Source: Bacillus sp. P14.5
GTDB lineage: Bacteria; Bacillota; Bacilli; Bacillales; Bacillaceae_B
DNA length: 64,000 nucleotides
Reading direction: 5' to 3'
NCBI RefSeq assembly: GCF_003316765.1
Contig: NZ_NIJF01000089.1
Coordinates: 78,968-142,967 of the forward strand
Below the pieces are notes generated by a model. It did not search any database, was not told the DNA's origin, and saw nothing but the letters and a program-made list of their open reading frames with translations. This document shows, one piece after another, positions 1 to 9,211 of this stretch. The translations under genes and the position numbers were made by a program. Within the stretch, counting starts at the first letter, position 1, and each line of letters begins with the position of its first letter.

Positions 1-956
1 ACGGAAAGATTGCTTTCATGTACATTCTTTCCAAACTCTTCGCCCATATTATTCATCAACTCGGCAGCAGCACTGATATCTTCAGAGATGGATTGGCTTC
101 CCCGTGAAAGTTCTTCAGTAGAGACAGCTACCTGGCTGCTGCTTTCTGTAAGGCTCTGCATATGCACGTTTACTTCGTCTGTGAACGTTTTGACCCTGCC
201 GCCAATGGATTCAACAGAAAGGACCGTCTGTTTCAGGTTTTGGACCATATCAGAAAAGGAAGATTGCAGCTTGTCAATTTCATAACGGCTGTCTTTCCGT
301 CCGGCTTGTGATTGTACTGTTAAATCTCCATCCGCTACCCGTTCTGCGTCTTGCACAATCCTGTTTATTGGCTGCACAATCCTTTTCGACAAGTATAACG
401 ATAGTCCGACCGACATTAGAATCAGCAAAGCTGAAGCGATAATGGAGGAAAGGGTGATGAAAGCAATCTTTTGTTCTGTTTGTTTCAAGATTCCTTCGTA
501 CCACTCATCTGTTTGTTTATTCAATAGGTGCATGTCATTTAGAACGCCGGCAATTCGTAAAGACTGCCTTTTTACCTCAGCTGTATCCTGGCTTTCAAGT
601 GCTTGTTCTGAAGCCGTTTTTAGCTGTTCGAACTTGGTGTCAATTTTACTGAGAGTTTCTTTCTCACTTTTGTTTTTCAATAGCTTGTCCAACTGGGTAA
701 TTTCTTCTTTCGCACCTTTCAACAGTGAGAGGGCTTCAGCTTTGTTTGAATCTGAAGAGTTGAAGGCGAAATTCCCCAGTGATTGTTTTGTGACAATCAG
801 AGTTCCGTTGAGTGACTCTGCTCCTGTTAATACATGTACGTCATCTTTTGCGGAACTTTGTATATTGACAATCTGAAATATCATAAAGGCGATGATACTG
901 ATTGAAAATACGAGAGGGAGTACACCCAAGATGATCAATCTGCTTCGTAGTTTCAT
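1..956 (-). CDS. Methyl-accepting chemotaxis protein, N-terminal part (cut by window edge)
   Basis: Transmembrane chemoreceptor that would signal to CheA/CheW. The reading frame is open from the ATG at 956 to the window edge, giving 318 residues. A membrane helix lies near residues 6-27, an extracellular helical sensor of about 135 residues follows, a second helix lies near 165-190, then a HAMP linker (motif KRIVQPINRIVQDAERVADG) and the start of the cytoplasmic signalling helices. The conserved hairpin tip falls outside the window. The start is preceded by GGGAGCAGG. It lies 16 bp behind the BMP-type lipoprotein gene and is probably cotranscribed with it, which suggests that the lipoprotein presents ligand to this receptor (inference). 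The ligand is unknown. Confidence 0.9.
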   Translation of the reverse strand, partial: MKLRSRLIILGVLPLVFSISIIAFMIFQIVNIQSSAKDDVHVLTGAESLNGTLIVTKQSLGNFAFNSSDSNKAEALSLLKGAKEEITQLDKLLKNKSEKETLSKIDTKFEQLKTASEQALESQDTAEVKRQSLRIAGVLNDMHLLNKQTDEWYEGILKQTEQKIAFITLSSIIASALLILMSVGLSLYLSKRIVQPINRIVQDAERVADGDLTVQSQAGRKDSRYEIDKLQSSFSDMVQNLKQTVLSVESIGGRVKTFTDEVNVHMQSLTESSSQVAVSTEELSRGSQSISEDISAAAELMNNMGEEFGKNVHESNLS

Positions 957-972
957 ATATCCTGCTCCCTTG

Positions 973-1947
973 TTAATTTAAATTAATGGAAATGCTGCCT
1001 GAGATGATTTTCTCTTTGGCGGTCTCAATTGCATCCAATTGTTCATCTGACAATACGAGATTACGGATTGGCGCTAATCCAACTCCATTTTCCGCCAGGC
1101 CGAGCTCATAGATTTCCTGTTCGATCTTACCTTCTTTAACAAGGCTTTCAGCCACATCGAAGACAGCCACATCAATATTTTTCATCATGGATGTAACAAC
1201 GGCTTTTTCCGCCACAAAATATTGGTCAGAGTCGACTCCAGCTGTAAAGACTTTGTTGTCTTGAGAAGCTTGGATAGCACCTACACCAGTAAAGCCGGCT
1301 GCAGGATAAAGAAAGTCTGCGCCTTCTTTAATTTGTTTCTCCGCAATTTTTCTGCCTAATTGTGCATCCCCAAAGTTATTCGCATATTCGTTGATGATGC
1401 TGATTTCCGGATTTATGTATTGTGCTCCTTGCCTGAACCCTTTTTCAAAACGATGGATGACAGGCACATCGGCCCCTCCGATGATTCCAAGTTTCTGATT
1501 CTTGCTGGACATCGCGGCAACCATTCCTACAAGGAAGCTTCCTTCATGTTCCTTAAAGGTGATGGAGGTTACGTTGTTGAGTTCTGAAACTCCATCAATG
1601 AGAAGAAATTGCTGATCAGGATGTTTTGCCGCGGTTTTCTCAATGGCTTCCTGTACAGAAAAGCCAAGGCCGATGACCAGGTCATTACCTTGTTTCGCAA
1701 GTTCTTCAAGAGGTGTTTCAAAATCACCATCCGGGGCTTCACGGTAATCAAAAAGGATTCCCAGTTCGTCTCGGGCCTTCTCCAGCCCTCTGAACGCCGA
1801 ATCGTTAAAAGATTCATCCCCAAGACCGGTATCAGACAGAAGCACCCCGATCTTATATTCTTTTTCTGTTTCTGAAGTAGCAGCGCCTGAACATCCCGCC
1901 AGCAATAAGACAGCGATGATCAGAGAAGTAAGTAATGTTTTTCTCAC
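973..1947 (-). CDS. BMP/Med family substrate-binding lipoprotein
   Basis: Periplasmic-type binding protein of the BMP (PnrA/TmpC/Med) family, whose characterised members bind nucleosides. The GTG start at 1947 is chosen because AGGGGG lies 7 bases upstream; a longer frame from 1977 has no ribosome site. The N-terminus is a lipoprotein signal with lipobox LLAGC, so the 324-residue protein should be anchored outside the membrane. Family motifs seen include GDESFNDSAF, EGSFLVGMVAA and FTGVGAIQA. No ABC permease or ATPase lies beside it; the next gene is a chemoreceptor. It may therefore serve sensing rather than uptake (inference). Confidence 0.85.
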   Translation of the reverse strand: MRKTLLTSLIIAVLLLAGCSGAATSETEKEYKIGVLLSDTGLGDESFNDSAFRGLEKARDELGILFDYREAPDGDFETPLEELAKQGNDLVIGLGFSVQEAIEKTAAKHPDQQFLLIDGVSELNNVTSITFKEHEGSFLVGMVAAMSSKNQKLGIIGGADVPVIHRFEKGFRQGAQYINPEISIINEYANNFGDAQLGRKIAEKQIKEGADFLYPAAGFTGVGAIQASQDNKVFTAGVDSDQYFVAEKAVVTSMMKNIDVAVFDVAESLVKEGKIEQEIYELGLAENGVGLAPIRNLVLSDEQLDAIETAKEKIISGSISINLN

Positions 1948-2191
1948 TGATGTTCCCCCTAATCGGTTGTAGGACAATAAGAAGATGTCCGTACCTGTAA
2001 TATCGGCATCCTTTTACTATTTGTTAAGAGTGATTCTTCTGGTAGAAATAAAAATAAAAGGAGAAGGGAGTCAAACTGCCTGTTAAACTCTTTTACTTTA
2101 TTCAAGTTGGTGTGGATGAAAATAGGAAAAAACATTTGTCTGAATATGGTAAAGTTAAGTTGAGGTTTAATACGATTAGGAGAGGCTGCTA

Positions 2192-2764
2192 TTGATACGA
2201 GAAAATATTATGGTAATGCTGTTTGTCTTTTTACTTTTGGCTGGGTGCGGTACAGGTGGCGGGCAAAATGGAATGGAAGTGGCAGAAGCTATGGACGAGG
2301 CTACTACAGAAGAAAAAATGGATAGGAGAGTTTATTCACTAGAGAACTTTGCTCCTTTAGAAGAAACAGATAAAGAGATGATAAGAGCCAAAGCGATGGA
2401 ACAATTGATTAATGAATATATTCTTATGTATGAAGCTAAGTCCCAAGGCTTCTCTGTCTCCTATGAAGAAATTCAAGAGGTAATAGAATTTTATATAGAG
2501 ACAGCAAAAGAAATAGATAACGAAAAATTCACTAGCATGCTGGATGAAATGGATATGTCCATAGAAGAATACTATAGAGAATATGCGTATGAATCGATAA
2601 AGGGAAAGTTATTGGAGAATAAACTGAATGACAATATAACAGCTGAAATGAAAACACCCCACGAACAAACAACAAAGTGGAACGAATACAAAGATGAAGT
2701 AATAAAAGAATTCAGGAAGAAGAATGCTGAGCAAATAAAAAAATTTACAGATGAGCGGATTTAA
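2192..2764 (+). CDS. SurA/PrsA N-domain-like lipoprotein
   Basis: Predicted 190-residue lipoprotein. It starts at TTG 2192 behind AGGAGAGG and has the lipobox LLLAGC near residue 19. The mature part is highly charged and helical, with the pattern of the SurA/PrsA N-terminal chaperone domain (helices around KAMEQLINEYILMYEAKSQG, then a long amphipathic segment). No parvulin isomerase domain follows, so catalysis is unlikely. The next gene encodes a similar lipoprotein, suggesting a tandem duplication. A role in folding of exported proteins is only an inference from fold resemblance. Confidence 0.6.
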   Translation: MIRENIMVMLFVFLLLAGCGTGGGQNGMEVAEAMDEATTEEKMDRRVYSLENFAPLEETDKEMIRAKAMEQLINEYILMYEAKSQGFSVSYEEIQEVIEFYIETAKEIDNEKFTSMLDEMDMSIEEYYREYAYESIKGKLLENKLNDNITAEMKTPHEQTTKWNEYKDEVIKEFRKKNAEQIKKFTDERI

Positions 2765-2877
2765 CAGAACGCCATCAAAATTCTACAGACTAATAAAGAA
2801 TTCAGAAACTTAACTTGTTTGTCTTCCGTCTAATAATTGGAATGAAGCACAGGCGAATAAGCGGGGAGGGGTAAACA

Positions 2878-3558
2878 GTGAAAAGAATGAAACACCTTTC
2901 ATTTTGGATGTCGGCCATTATCTTAATGACAGGATGCCAATCACAGGCTGATACGGAACTGGACATAGAAATGAAAAGTGAAGAAGAACAGCAGAGAATT
3001 TTCGAGACTTATACCTATGATGATTATAGGAAGATTTTTGATGAAGTGGTGTCTGAAGCGGGTAAGCTCGAAGATGATAAAAAGCTAAACAAGTGGATCA
3101 TACGGACATTAGGACAAGAAAAACTTCTTTATGAAAAAGATCTATCAGATGATGAAGTGTTGGAACTAGCAGAACAAGCGATGGTGGAAGATAAAGTGTG
3201 GAAATCCATTGCTGAAGAAGAATATGGAATCACTGTAACTGATGAAGAAGTCGATCAATTTATCAAAGAGGGACCTGATAAAAGTGACCTGCCGCAGCAG
3301 CAAGCTTATGCAGAAGCACTAGGGCTGAGCCTGGAGGAACTTAACCACGACTTCGACAGGGACCTTTATGAAAAGAATGTTATATGGTTAAAACTGAAAC
3401 CCCATCTCGAAAAAAATATGATACATCTGATAATAATGAGCAGGTTGAGAAGTATGAAGAGGAAGTCGGAAAACAAGTTAACTAGTGTATATAAGTATGC
3501 GTTAAAGAATTATGTATTCAAGAGCTGGACCCGGCTTTTTATAGTGTGCAAAAACTAA
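2878..3558 (+). CDS. Second SurA/PrsA-like lipoprotein, probable frameshift near the end
   Basis: Starts at GTG 2878 behind GGGAGGGG. The signal peptide ends in the lipobox LMTGC, and a charged helical body resembles the upstream paralogue (EEEYGITVTDEEVDQFIKEG is typical of SurA_N domains). The last 45 residues of the frame are basic and low quality. Adding one A to the A7 run at 3410-3416 gives instead an acidic helical tail ending at a TAG at 3483-3485, which suits the family better. The intact protein would be about 202 residues. Either a real frameshift or a homopolymer miscall. Confidence 0.55.
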   Translation: MKRMKHLSFWMSAIILMTGCQSQADTELDIEMKSEEEQQRIFETYTYDDYRKIFDEVVSEAGKLEDDKKLNKWIIRTLGQEKLLYEKDLSDDEVLELAEQAMVEDKVWKSIAEEEYGITVTDEEVDQFIKEGPDKSDLPQQQAYAEALGLSLEELNHDFDRDLYEKNVIWLKLKPHLEKNMIHLIIMSRLRSMKRKSENKLTSVYKYALKNYVFKSWTRLFIVCKN

Positions 3559-3573
3559 ACAAGGAGGCAGGCA

Positions 3574-3731
3574 TTGTCTTTATTAGAGGTTGGCTTGAGA
3601 GGGGCTGGATACTCTGTGGTGATATTTTGATGGCAATAGGTCTTTTCTTTAGCTGGGCGTTAGAGTATATAATATCATCAGCTGTCAGAGGGGACCCCAA
3701 TGAAAAATTGGCCAGAGGCTTGAGCCGCTGA
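3574..3731 (+). CDS. Small split membrane-protein ORF
   Basis: An AAGGAGG site at 3561-3567 precedes a TTG codon at 3574. This frame stops after 18 codons with TGATG overlap to a second ORF at 3630-3731 (33 codons, one hydrophobic helix, ending in LARGLSR). The two pieces together look like one small membrane protein of about 51 residues broken by a one-base shift, or two coupled peptides. I do not recognise the family. The A-rich and hydrophobic pattern and the good ribosome site are the only support. Confidence 0.3.
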
Positions 3732-3802
3732 CCTTTTTTCTTTTGCTGATGGAAGTATGACCTTCATGAAGACTTTCATATCATGGGGTAAAAATAAATT
3801 TG

Positions 3803-4453
3803 CTACCAAAGTTTATCAAACAAGGGTTTTGTCGCAAGATTCGTATCAATCGCACCCGTTTCGGAATCGCCTCCGTATTTCCAGCTCCATACGTTTGCCG
3901 AATGAGAGGGTGTTCTTGGGTTGTAGGCAGGCGCATTTCTTTCTCCAGATGGTCGTGATCTTGCTTCGGCACTCCATAGGATAGTATCCGAATGAAGTTT
4001 GTCATTCTCTTTTGCTGCGGCACTATAAGAATTTTTAAAGGTCTCTTCTGAAAGATCGTGATAGAAGCCTGCTGTATAGCCTTTCGACTGAATCCCTTCA
4101 TACCAGCCCCTCAGCCATGCAGCATCGACGTCCAATGCCTGCTCCAGGTTAGCAAAAATCGGGACCCCGGTTGGGATACCCATTCTCCTTGCGCTCGATA
4201 CAGCATCCACCGCAGAGGTCATGCCGCTGCGGAAGCCTGTTGCGGAACTGAAATTATTATATATTGGAAGAAGCTTTGTGCCCCGGCTTCTCAAAAATTC
4301 AATTTCCACTCTGGACAGGCCCTCTGAAGCACCTTGAACAGTCGTTAAGCATCTTCCCCAGAAGAGCGGTTTTCCAAATCTCTTCAACACACTATTATAT
4401 ACATCACTTGTAACGCTTGATGCTGAGTCCACACCCCAATATGTTTTTACCAT
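3803..4453 (-). CDS. DUF1906 glycoside-hydrolase-like protein
   Basis: A 216-residue single-domain protein resembling DUF1906 (Rv2525c-like, a TIM-barrel related to GH25 lysozymes). Visible features are the opening WGVDSASSV, where the Asp begins the barrel, GRCLTTVQGASEGLS, the segment LPIYNNF, and the late IDTNLA. Family members are thought to act on or bind cell-wall sugars; activity is unproven. There is no signal peptide, so it may be intracellular, spore associated, or released by lysis. AAGGAGATC precedes the ATG at 4453. Monocistronic. Confidence 0.7.
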   Translation of the reverse strand: MVKTYWGVDSASSVTSDVYNSVLKRFGKPLFWGRCLTTVQGASEGLSRVEIEFLRSRGTKLLPIYNNFSSATGFRSGMTSAVDAVSSARRMGIPTGVPIFANLEQALDVDAAWLRGWYEGIQSKGYTAGFYHDLSEETFKNSYSAAAKENDKLHSDTILWSAEARSRPSGERNAPAYNPRTPSHSANVWSWKYGGDSETGAIDTNLATKPLFDKLW

Positions 4454-4635
4454 CAGGCTGATCTCCTTCCCTGATCCCTTTCATCTAATTTATATTACTT
4501 GCGGGGGAAAATAGACCAGTATGCCCTAAAAGGTACAAGTTCAAGTTGAAATCTCCTTGATTTGGTACGGGTAATATCAGAAGGTCAGACAAAAATTACC
4601 GTCCACAATTAAGTTGAGGACGGCAGTTGCATTGC

Positions 4636-5142
4636 TTAATTATTCGCAAAGAATTCAGCAAGTTCCTGGCTGTGTTTCCTGCGGGCTTTCCGGTGTGCTG
4701 CACGGTTATCAGCTGTTTCGTTCAACCACTTTTCCTCTTCCGTTTCAGGGATGATCTTTGGAACAGGGCATGGATTACCTTCATTATCCAAGGCTACGAA
4801 AGTGAGGAAGGAAATGGCGGCCACTGCCGTTTCCCCAGTCAGCAAGTTCTCTGAAGTCACTTTTACACAAACCTCCATAGAGCTGCTGCCGGTATAGGTC
4901 ACCATAGCCTCAAGTGTGACGGCATCTCCGACCTTGATTGGTTTCAGGAAATCCACCGAATCAGTAGATGCTGTAACAACGGGGTTTCTTGCCATTTTAT
5001 ATGCCGCGATAGAAGCGACATCATCGATATAAGACATAAGTTTTCCGCCGAACAATGTTCCATGGTGGTTCGTATCGGGAGGAAGCACATGGCTTGTTTT
5101 GATTGTTCTCGTATCTTTCACTCTTTTGGATTCTTTCATCAT
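4636..5142 (-). CDS. ykhA: Acyl-CoA thioesterase, hotdog fold (YkhA-like)
   Basis: Cytoplasmic acyl-CoA hydrolase of the YciA/BFIT-type hotdog family, about 168 residues. The family signature is present as NHHGTLFGGKLMSYIDDVA, with the catalytic Asp in the central helix, followed by VDFLKPIKVGDAVTLEA and the FLTFVALD strand. The track frame reaches further upstream, but AAAGGTGAT lies just before the two ATGs at 5142 and 5139, so one of these is the start. The C-terminal tail is basic and helical. Likely role: releasing free acids from acyl-CoAs in fatty-acid homeostasis. Confidence 0.85.
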   Translation of the reverse strand: MMKESKRVKDTRTIKTSHVLPPDTNHHGTLFGGKLMSYIDDVASIAAYKMARNPVVTASTDSVDFLKPIKVGDAVTLEAMVTYTGSSSMEVCVKVTSENLLTGETAVAAISFLTFVALDNEGNPCPVPKIIPETEEEKWLNETADNRAAHRKARRKHSQELAEFFANN

Positions 5143-5291
5143 AATCACCTTTCCAATATTGGTTCTTCTACTATAATTCACTAAATCAGATATAACAAAC
5201 ATGCTTGAATATTCTTATTAATAAATATTCATTTGGTGCGGGCCTAGGTTAAATGCAGCTGGTCTTGTTTCAATATTGAAAAACAGCTCAA

Positions 5292-5323
5292 TAAAAAAAG
5301 CCGGAGAGATGACCTCCCCGGCT
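5292..5323 (-). terminator. Rho-independent terminator after the DUF2639 gene
   Basis: On the minus strand a 10-bp stem (5299-5308 with 5314-5323, one G-U pair) with a 5-nt loop is followed by seven T. It lies 8 bp past the stop at 5331. Confidence 0.85.
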
Positions 5324-5330
5324 GAAAATA

Positions 5331-5459
5331 CTATTCATATTTCTCTAATAAGTTAGCTAAAATGTGCTTTTTGTAGGATTCCAATTTGCGTTCCTCATAA
5401 CGGCGAACACCTTTTTCCTTTAATTTTTCCACGTACCAGCCTTTGCTTCCGATATGCAT
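5331..5459 (-). CDS. DUF2639 small protein (YflJ-like)
   Basis: A 42-residue protein, too short for the usual ORF cut-off. It starts at ATG 5459 behind GAAAGGGTG and reads MHIGSKGWYVEKLKEKGVRR at its N-terminus, matching the HxGSKGWxVxxLKxxG pattern of the YflJ/DUF2639 family. It ends just before a strong terminator. Function unknown; the protein is basic and predicted helical. Confidence 0.75.
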   Translation of the reverse strand: MHIGSKGWYVEKLKEKGVRRYEERKLESYKKHILANLLEKYE

Positions 5460-5652
5460 TGAAATACACCCTTTCTTTGCGATTTATTGAATGGAATCAA
5501 GCGGCTTTTTCTGTAAATAACTGCTCTTTAAGATAGCAGCAATGTGTACGAAAAAAGCTTAAATGAAATATAAAATTTCAACGGGTCCCATTGTAACATC
5601 TATAATTTCATGACGAAAGGGGTATAGCCGAATTTATAAAATTCATTTCACC

Positions 5653-6939
5653 TCAAGCTTCTTTAGGTGGTAAGGCTGCTTGTTTAACGCTGTTTTGTTT
5701 TTCAATCTGAGTGAACATCACGTAGTATAAAACGGCACTCAGCGCTGCCAAAAGGGCAATAATGAAAAACGTCAATTGGTACCCCGCCCACAGTGAAAAC
5801 GTAATGGACACCGGTGCGATGGTCCGTGCTAATGTGAACCGCATGCTTGCTGCAGCAAAATACTGGCCCCGCATATTCTCAGGGGCAAGATTGGAAATAA
5901 AGCTCTGTTGAATACCGACTGTCATAAGTTCTGCAAAAGTGAAAATAGCCATTGAAAGAATAAACATCCAAATCGAGGCTGTCTGACCAAATATAAAGAT
6001 GGATACTGCATAGATCAACGAAGAAAGAACAAATACATTTCTTTCTCTAAATTTGGTCATCCACTTCGTGACCACAACAGTGAATAGTGCTACAAGAAGT
6101 CCGTTCTCTGAAAGGATCAGTCCAAATACCTGTTCACCTGTCAATGAAAAGGAAAGTAATGAAGCAGTTTCCATTGAATCTTTTATATAAACCGGAATTA
6201 GAAGGTCGAGCTGCATAAAAGTCTGGCCCACCAGGACACCTGCTACTATAAACAGAAAGAAGGTCCTGTCCCTAATTATCACTTTATAATCTTTAAATTG
6301 CTTTGTTAACGCGTGATACCACGCTTTTGATTGTCCGGTCGCTGCAGTAATTTCCTCTTGATTAAGAGGCGCCGTTTCTCTTGTCATTTTAGCAAGCATA
6401 AGACCAAGGATCATGCAGATGATCGCAGAAACTAAAAGCAGTTGGAAGCGATAGTGCACATAAAAAATACTTCCTAAGATGGGACCTATTACAACCGCAA
6501 TATTGATAGATGTATAAAAAATAGCGAATACATGGCTCCGATGCTTTTCAGGGACTACATCTGCTACCATCGCCTGGCTGGCAGGCCAATAGAAGGATCC
6601 AAAAACGCTGGCCAAAGTGAAACAGACAAACCCCAGTGCTGCTGACTCGAGCCAGGGAGAGCTGGCAAAAGCAAAAACAAGAAAGGCCAAACCTTGCCCG
6701 AAAGAGGAGAGCACCATCATGGTCTTCCTGCCAAATCTGTCAGCACAATAACCGCCCATTAAGTTAGCAAATACCGCGAAAACCTGTGAGGCAATAAGCA
6801 GCAAACCAGCCATATGCTTCCCGAATGCCTCTGCAAAATATATTGTAAGAAACGGAAAGAACATCCAGAACGTAATGTTCATCATCGCTTCCCCGAAAAG
6901 CCTCACCTTCAAATTTCGATCCCAATCTCTGATTCTCAT
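5653..6939 (-). CDS. MFS drug/metabolite transporter
   Basis: A 428-residue major facilitator with about 12 membrane helices, in the inner membrane. The N-terminus carries the DWDRNLKVRLFGE pattern of the Bacillus MDR-type MFS group. The loop 2-3 signature is GGYCADRFGRKTMM, and the loop near helix 5 contains VVPEKHRSHVFA. Proton antiport of drugs or metabolites is the usual family role; the substrate is unknown. AGGAG precedes the ATG at 6939. Its upstream region contains the tandem 52-bp repeats, so its promoter must lie between 6940 and the array or beyond it. Confidence 0.8.
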   Translation of the reverse strand: MRIRDWDRNLKVRLFGEAMMNITFWMFFPFLTIYFAEAFGKHMAGLLLIASQVFAVFANLMGGYCADRFGRKTMMVLSSFGQGLAFLVFAFASSPWLESAALGFVCFTLASVFGSFYWPASQAMVADVVPEKHRSHVFAIFYTSINIAVVIGPILGSIFYVHYRFQLLLVSAIICMILGLMLAKMTRETAPLNQEEITAATGQSKAWYHALTKQFKDYKVIIRDRTFFLFIVAGVLVGQTFMQLDLLIPVYIKDSMETASLLSFSLTGEQVFGLILSENGLLVALFTVVVTKWMTKFRERNVFVLSSLIYAVSIFIFGQTASIWMFILSMAIFTFAELMTVGIQQSFISNLAPENMRGQYFAAASMRFTLARTIAPVSITFSLWAGYQLTFFIIALLAALSAVLYYVMFTQIEKQNSVKQAALPPKEA

Positions 6940-7041
6940 AATAAATCTCCTCGTTCACCCTTATTTAACCTTTAATATCATATAGGGGTATCCAGATAAT
7001 TACAAGAGACTGTTTTAGGAAATCAAGAACGAAATTTTCAT

Positions 7042-7450
7042 GCTGTTTACCGGCTAATCACTATACTTGAAGAGGATTTTTTGAATTTAGTATGGTGTTT
7101 ACGGGCTAATCACTATACTTGGAGAGGCTTTTTGGAGTTTAATATGGTGTTTACCGGCTAATCACTATACTTGAAGAGGCTTAATGGATTTTAGTATGGT
7201 GTTTACGGGCTAATCACTATACTTGGAGAGGCTTTAATGGATTTTAGTATGGTGTTTACGGGCTAATCACTATACTTGGAGAGGCTTTTTGGAGTTTAAT
7301 ATGGTGTTTACCGGCTAATCACTATACTTGAAGAGGCTTAATGGATTTTAGTATGGTGTTTACGGGCTAATCACTATACTTGGAGAGGCTTTTTGGAGTT
7401 TAATATGGTGTTTACGGGCTAATCACTATTCTTGTGGAAGCTTTTTGCAG
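7042..7450. repeat. Tandem 52-bp repeat array A, about 8 copies
   Basis: Units begin at 7042, 7094, 7146, 7198, 7251, 7303, 7355 and 7407 (spacing 52, 52, 52, 53, 52, 52, 52). Each has AGTATGGTG, a 13-nt loop, then CACTATACT, a 9-bp stem with one G-U pair, followed by a variable linker. The two linker types and the two loop types (CGGG or CCGG) partly alternate, implying that units of two copies were duplicated. Noncoding; lies between the MFS gene start and the aminopeptidase terminator. The remaining 7451-7700 shows nothing recognisable. Confidence 0.9.
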
Positions 7451-7703
7451 TTGTACAGTTAAACATATTTTATTTTCTTAAATGAATATGGAAAGCGGCT
7501 CTTTCTTTTTCTATCGGGAGCCTACAGGTAAATATTTACGGGAGTTAAAGGGCCGGGCAAGAAGGTTTCCTAAAGGGCGAAGAAAGATGAATTATAGTTA
7601 CACCACAGCTGAAAAAGGGGAGAGATGATTAGGGGCAGATTTAAACTCCAAGGTATAATTAGAGACTGGCTTAGCCGGCGGCCACTAGTGCTGACAGTAA
7701 AAT

Positions 7704-7734
7704 AAAACCAATCCGCAAAATGCGAATTGGTTTT
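7704..7734 (-). terminator. Terminator of the aminopeptidase gene
   Basis: A 14-bp stem with a 3-nt loop (AAAACCAATCCGCA at 7704-7717 with 7721-7734, one G-U pair). On the minus strand it is rich in T after the stem. Follows the stop at 7750. Confidence 0.85.
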
Positions 7735-7749
7735 TAGTCAATATTCTAA

Positions 7750-8982
7750 TTAAAACGCCCAATCTCCATTACGGAACACAGGTTCAGATGTACCGTCTTC
7801 AGTAATGCCGTCGATATCCATTTCAGCAGATCCGATCATGAAGTCAACATGAGTGATACTGTTATTCAAGCCGGCTTTTTCAAGCTCGTCTTTGGACATT
7901 TTCTTTCCGCCTTCCACACAGAATGCATAAGCGCTTCCGATGGCAAGGTGATTTGAAGCATTTTCATCAAACAAAGTATTGTAGAAAAGAACATTGGATT
8001 GGGAGATAGGGGACTGGTGTGGAACCAATGCTACTTCACCAAGGTAATGTGAACCTTCATCTGTTTCTACCAGGCGCTTCAGAATATCTTCGCCTTCCTC
8101 GGCTTGAACTTCAACAATGCGTCCATCATTAAAAGTTAATTTAAAGTTGTCGATCACGTTTCCGCCGTAGCTTAGAGGCTTCGTGCTTGAAACGGTACCG
8201 TTAACACCCGTCTTCAATGGAACAGTGAAAACTTCTTCAGTCGGCATGTTGGCCATGAATTTTACATCTTGCTCAGACACACTTCCTGCTCCGACCCACA
8301 TGTAGCCTTCAGGGAATTCGATTGTAAGGTCTGTACCAGGCGCTGTGTAATGTATTTTCTTGTAGTTCTTGCTATTAAGGTAATCCACTTTTTCATGCAG
8401 GTTCTTGTCGTGGTCTTTCCAAGCTTGAACAGGATCCGCTTGATCTGCGCGGACTGCTTTGAAGATAGCATCCCAAAGTCTGTCTACTTGCTCTTCGGCA
8501 GGGGCGTCAGGAAATACTTTAGCTGCCCACTTTTCGGAAGGCGCTGCCAAAACAGACCAGCTTACTTTATCTGATTGGATATAAGAACGATATTTGTCCA
8601 TTGCCTGGCCGGCTGCTTTTTGGAAGTTTGCGATTCGCTCAGGGTTCACTCCTTTTAAAAGATCAGGAGATGCAGAAACGATGGACATGAAAGCAGCCCC
8701 GTTTTCAGCAAGCGTTTCCATTTCTTTGGCCTTCCACTCAGGGAATTCTGTGAATGCCTCATCAGGTGCCAAGTCATACTTGTAGCGGTTTACTGTGTCA
8801 TCGTTCCAGTTTACATAGACATGCTTTGCTCCAGTTTCATAAGCTTTTTTTACGACAAGTCTTACAAACTCAGCAGCATCAAGGGAAGCATTGACAACCA
8901 AAGTTTGTCCTTGTTGAACATTGACACCCACTTTAACTGCTAGATCTGCGTATTTCTCAAGATTTTGTTTGAAATTATCCAT
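7750..8982 (-). CDS. ampS: M29 family aminopeptidase (AmpS)
   Basis: Cytoplasmic metallo-aminopeptidase of family M29, 410 residues, the normal length. It removes N-terminal amino acids from peptides using two metal ions. The metal-site segments are recognisable: PTEEVFTVP, TDEGSHYLGE, LFDENASNHLAIGSAY and THVDFMIGS, which supply the Glu, His, Tyr and Asp ligands of the family. AAAGGAGAA precedes the ATG at 8982. Single-gene unit with its own terminator; no regulatory site is evident. Confidence 0.93.
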   Translation of the reverse strand: MDNFKQNLEKYADLAVKVGVNVQQGQTLVVNASLDAAEFVRLVVKKAYETGAKHVYVNWNDDTVNRYKYDLAPDEAFTEFPEWKAKEMETLAENGAAFMSIVSASPDLLKGVNPERIANFQKAAGQAMDKYRSYIQSDKVSWSVLAAPSEKWAAKVFPDAPAEEQVDRLWDAIFKAVRADQADPVQAWKDHDKNLHEKVDYLNSKNYKKIHYTAPGTDLTIEFPEGYMWVGAGSVSEQDVKFMANMPTEEVFTVPLKTGVNGTVSSTKPLSYGGNVIDNFKLTFNDGRIVEVQAEEGEDILKRLVETDEGSHYLGEVALVPHQSPISQSNVLFYNTLFDENASNHLAIGSAYAFCVEGGKKMSKDELEKAGLNNSITHVDFMIGSAEMDIDGITEDGTSEPVFRNGDWAF

Positions 8983-9184
8983 ATGTATTCTCCTTTAATT
9001 CAGAATCTTTCTAACTTCATTTTAACAATCAATAAGGCTTTTGCAAATTTTTTCATTTCAATTGAGTTAATTTCAACACCTCCTACTTTAGTTATATGTT
9101 TCTTTAGGCCGATTAATCTCATTTTCATAGCAGTTTAAGTCTTTCAAAGTGCTTTAAAGGAACTCTTGAGAATCAAAAAGTAAA

Positions 9185-9209
9185 AAAACCGGCTTCAACA
9201 GCCGGTTTT
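9185..9209 (-). terminator. Terminator of nsrR
   Basis: Perfect 10-bp stem AAAACCGGCT/AGCCGGTTTT with a 5-nt loop and a T run on the minus strand, directly after the nsrR stop. Confidence 0.9.
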
Positions 9210-9211
9210 GA

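Noticed and set aside
7042..7450. CRISPR array
   Set aside because: Whole units are repeated, including the part that would be a spacer; there are no unique spacers and no cas genes. The same applies to arrays B, C and D.
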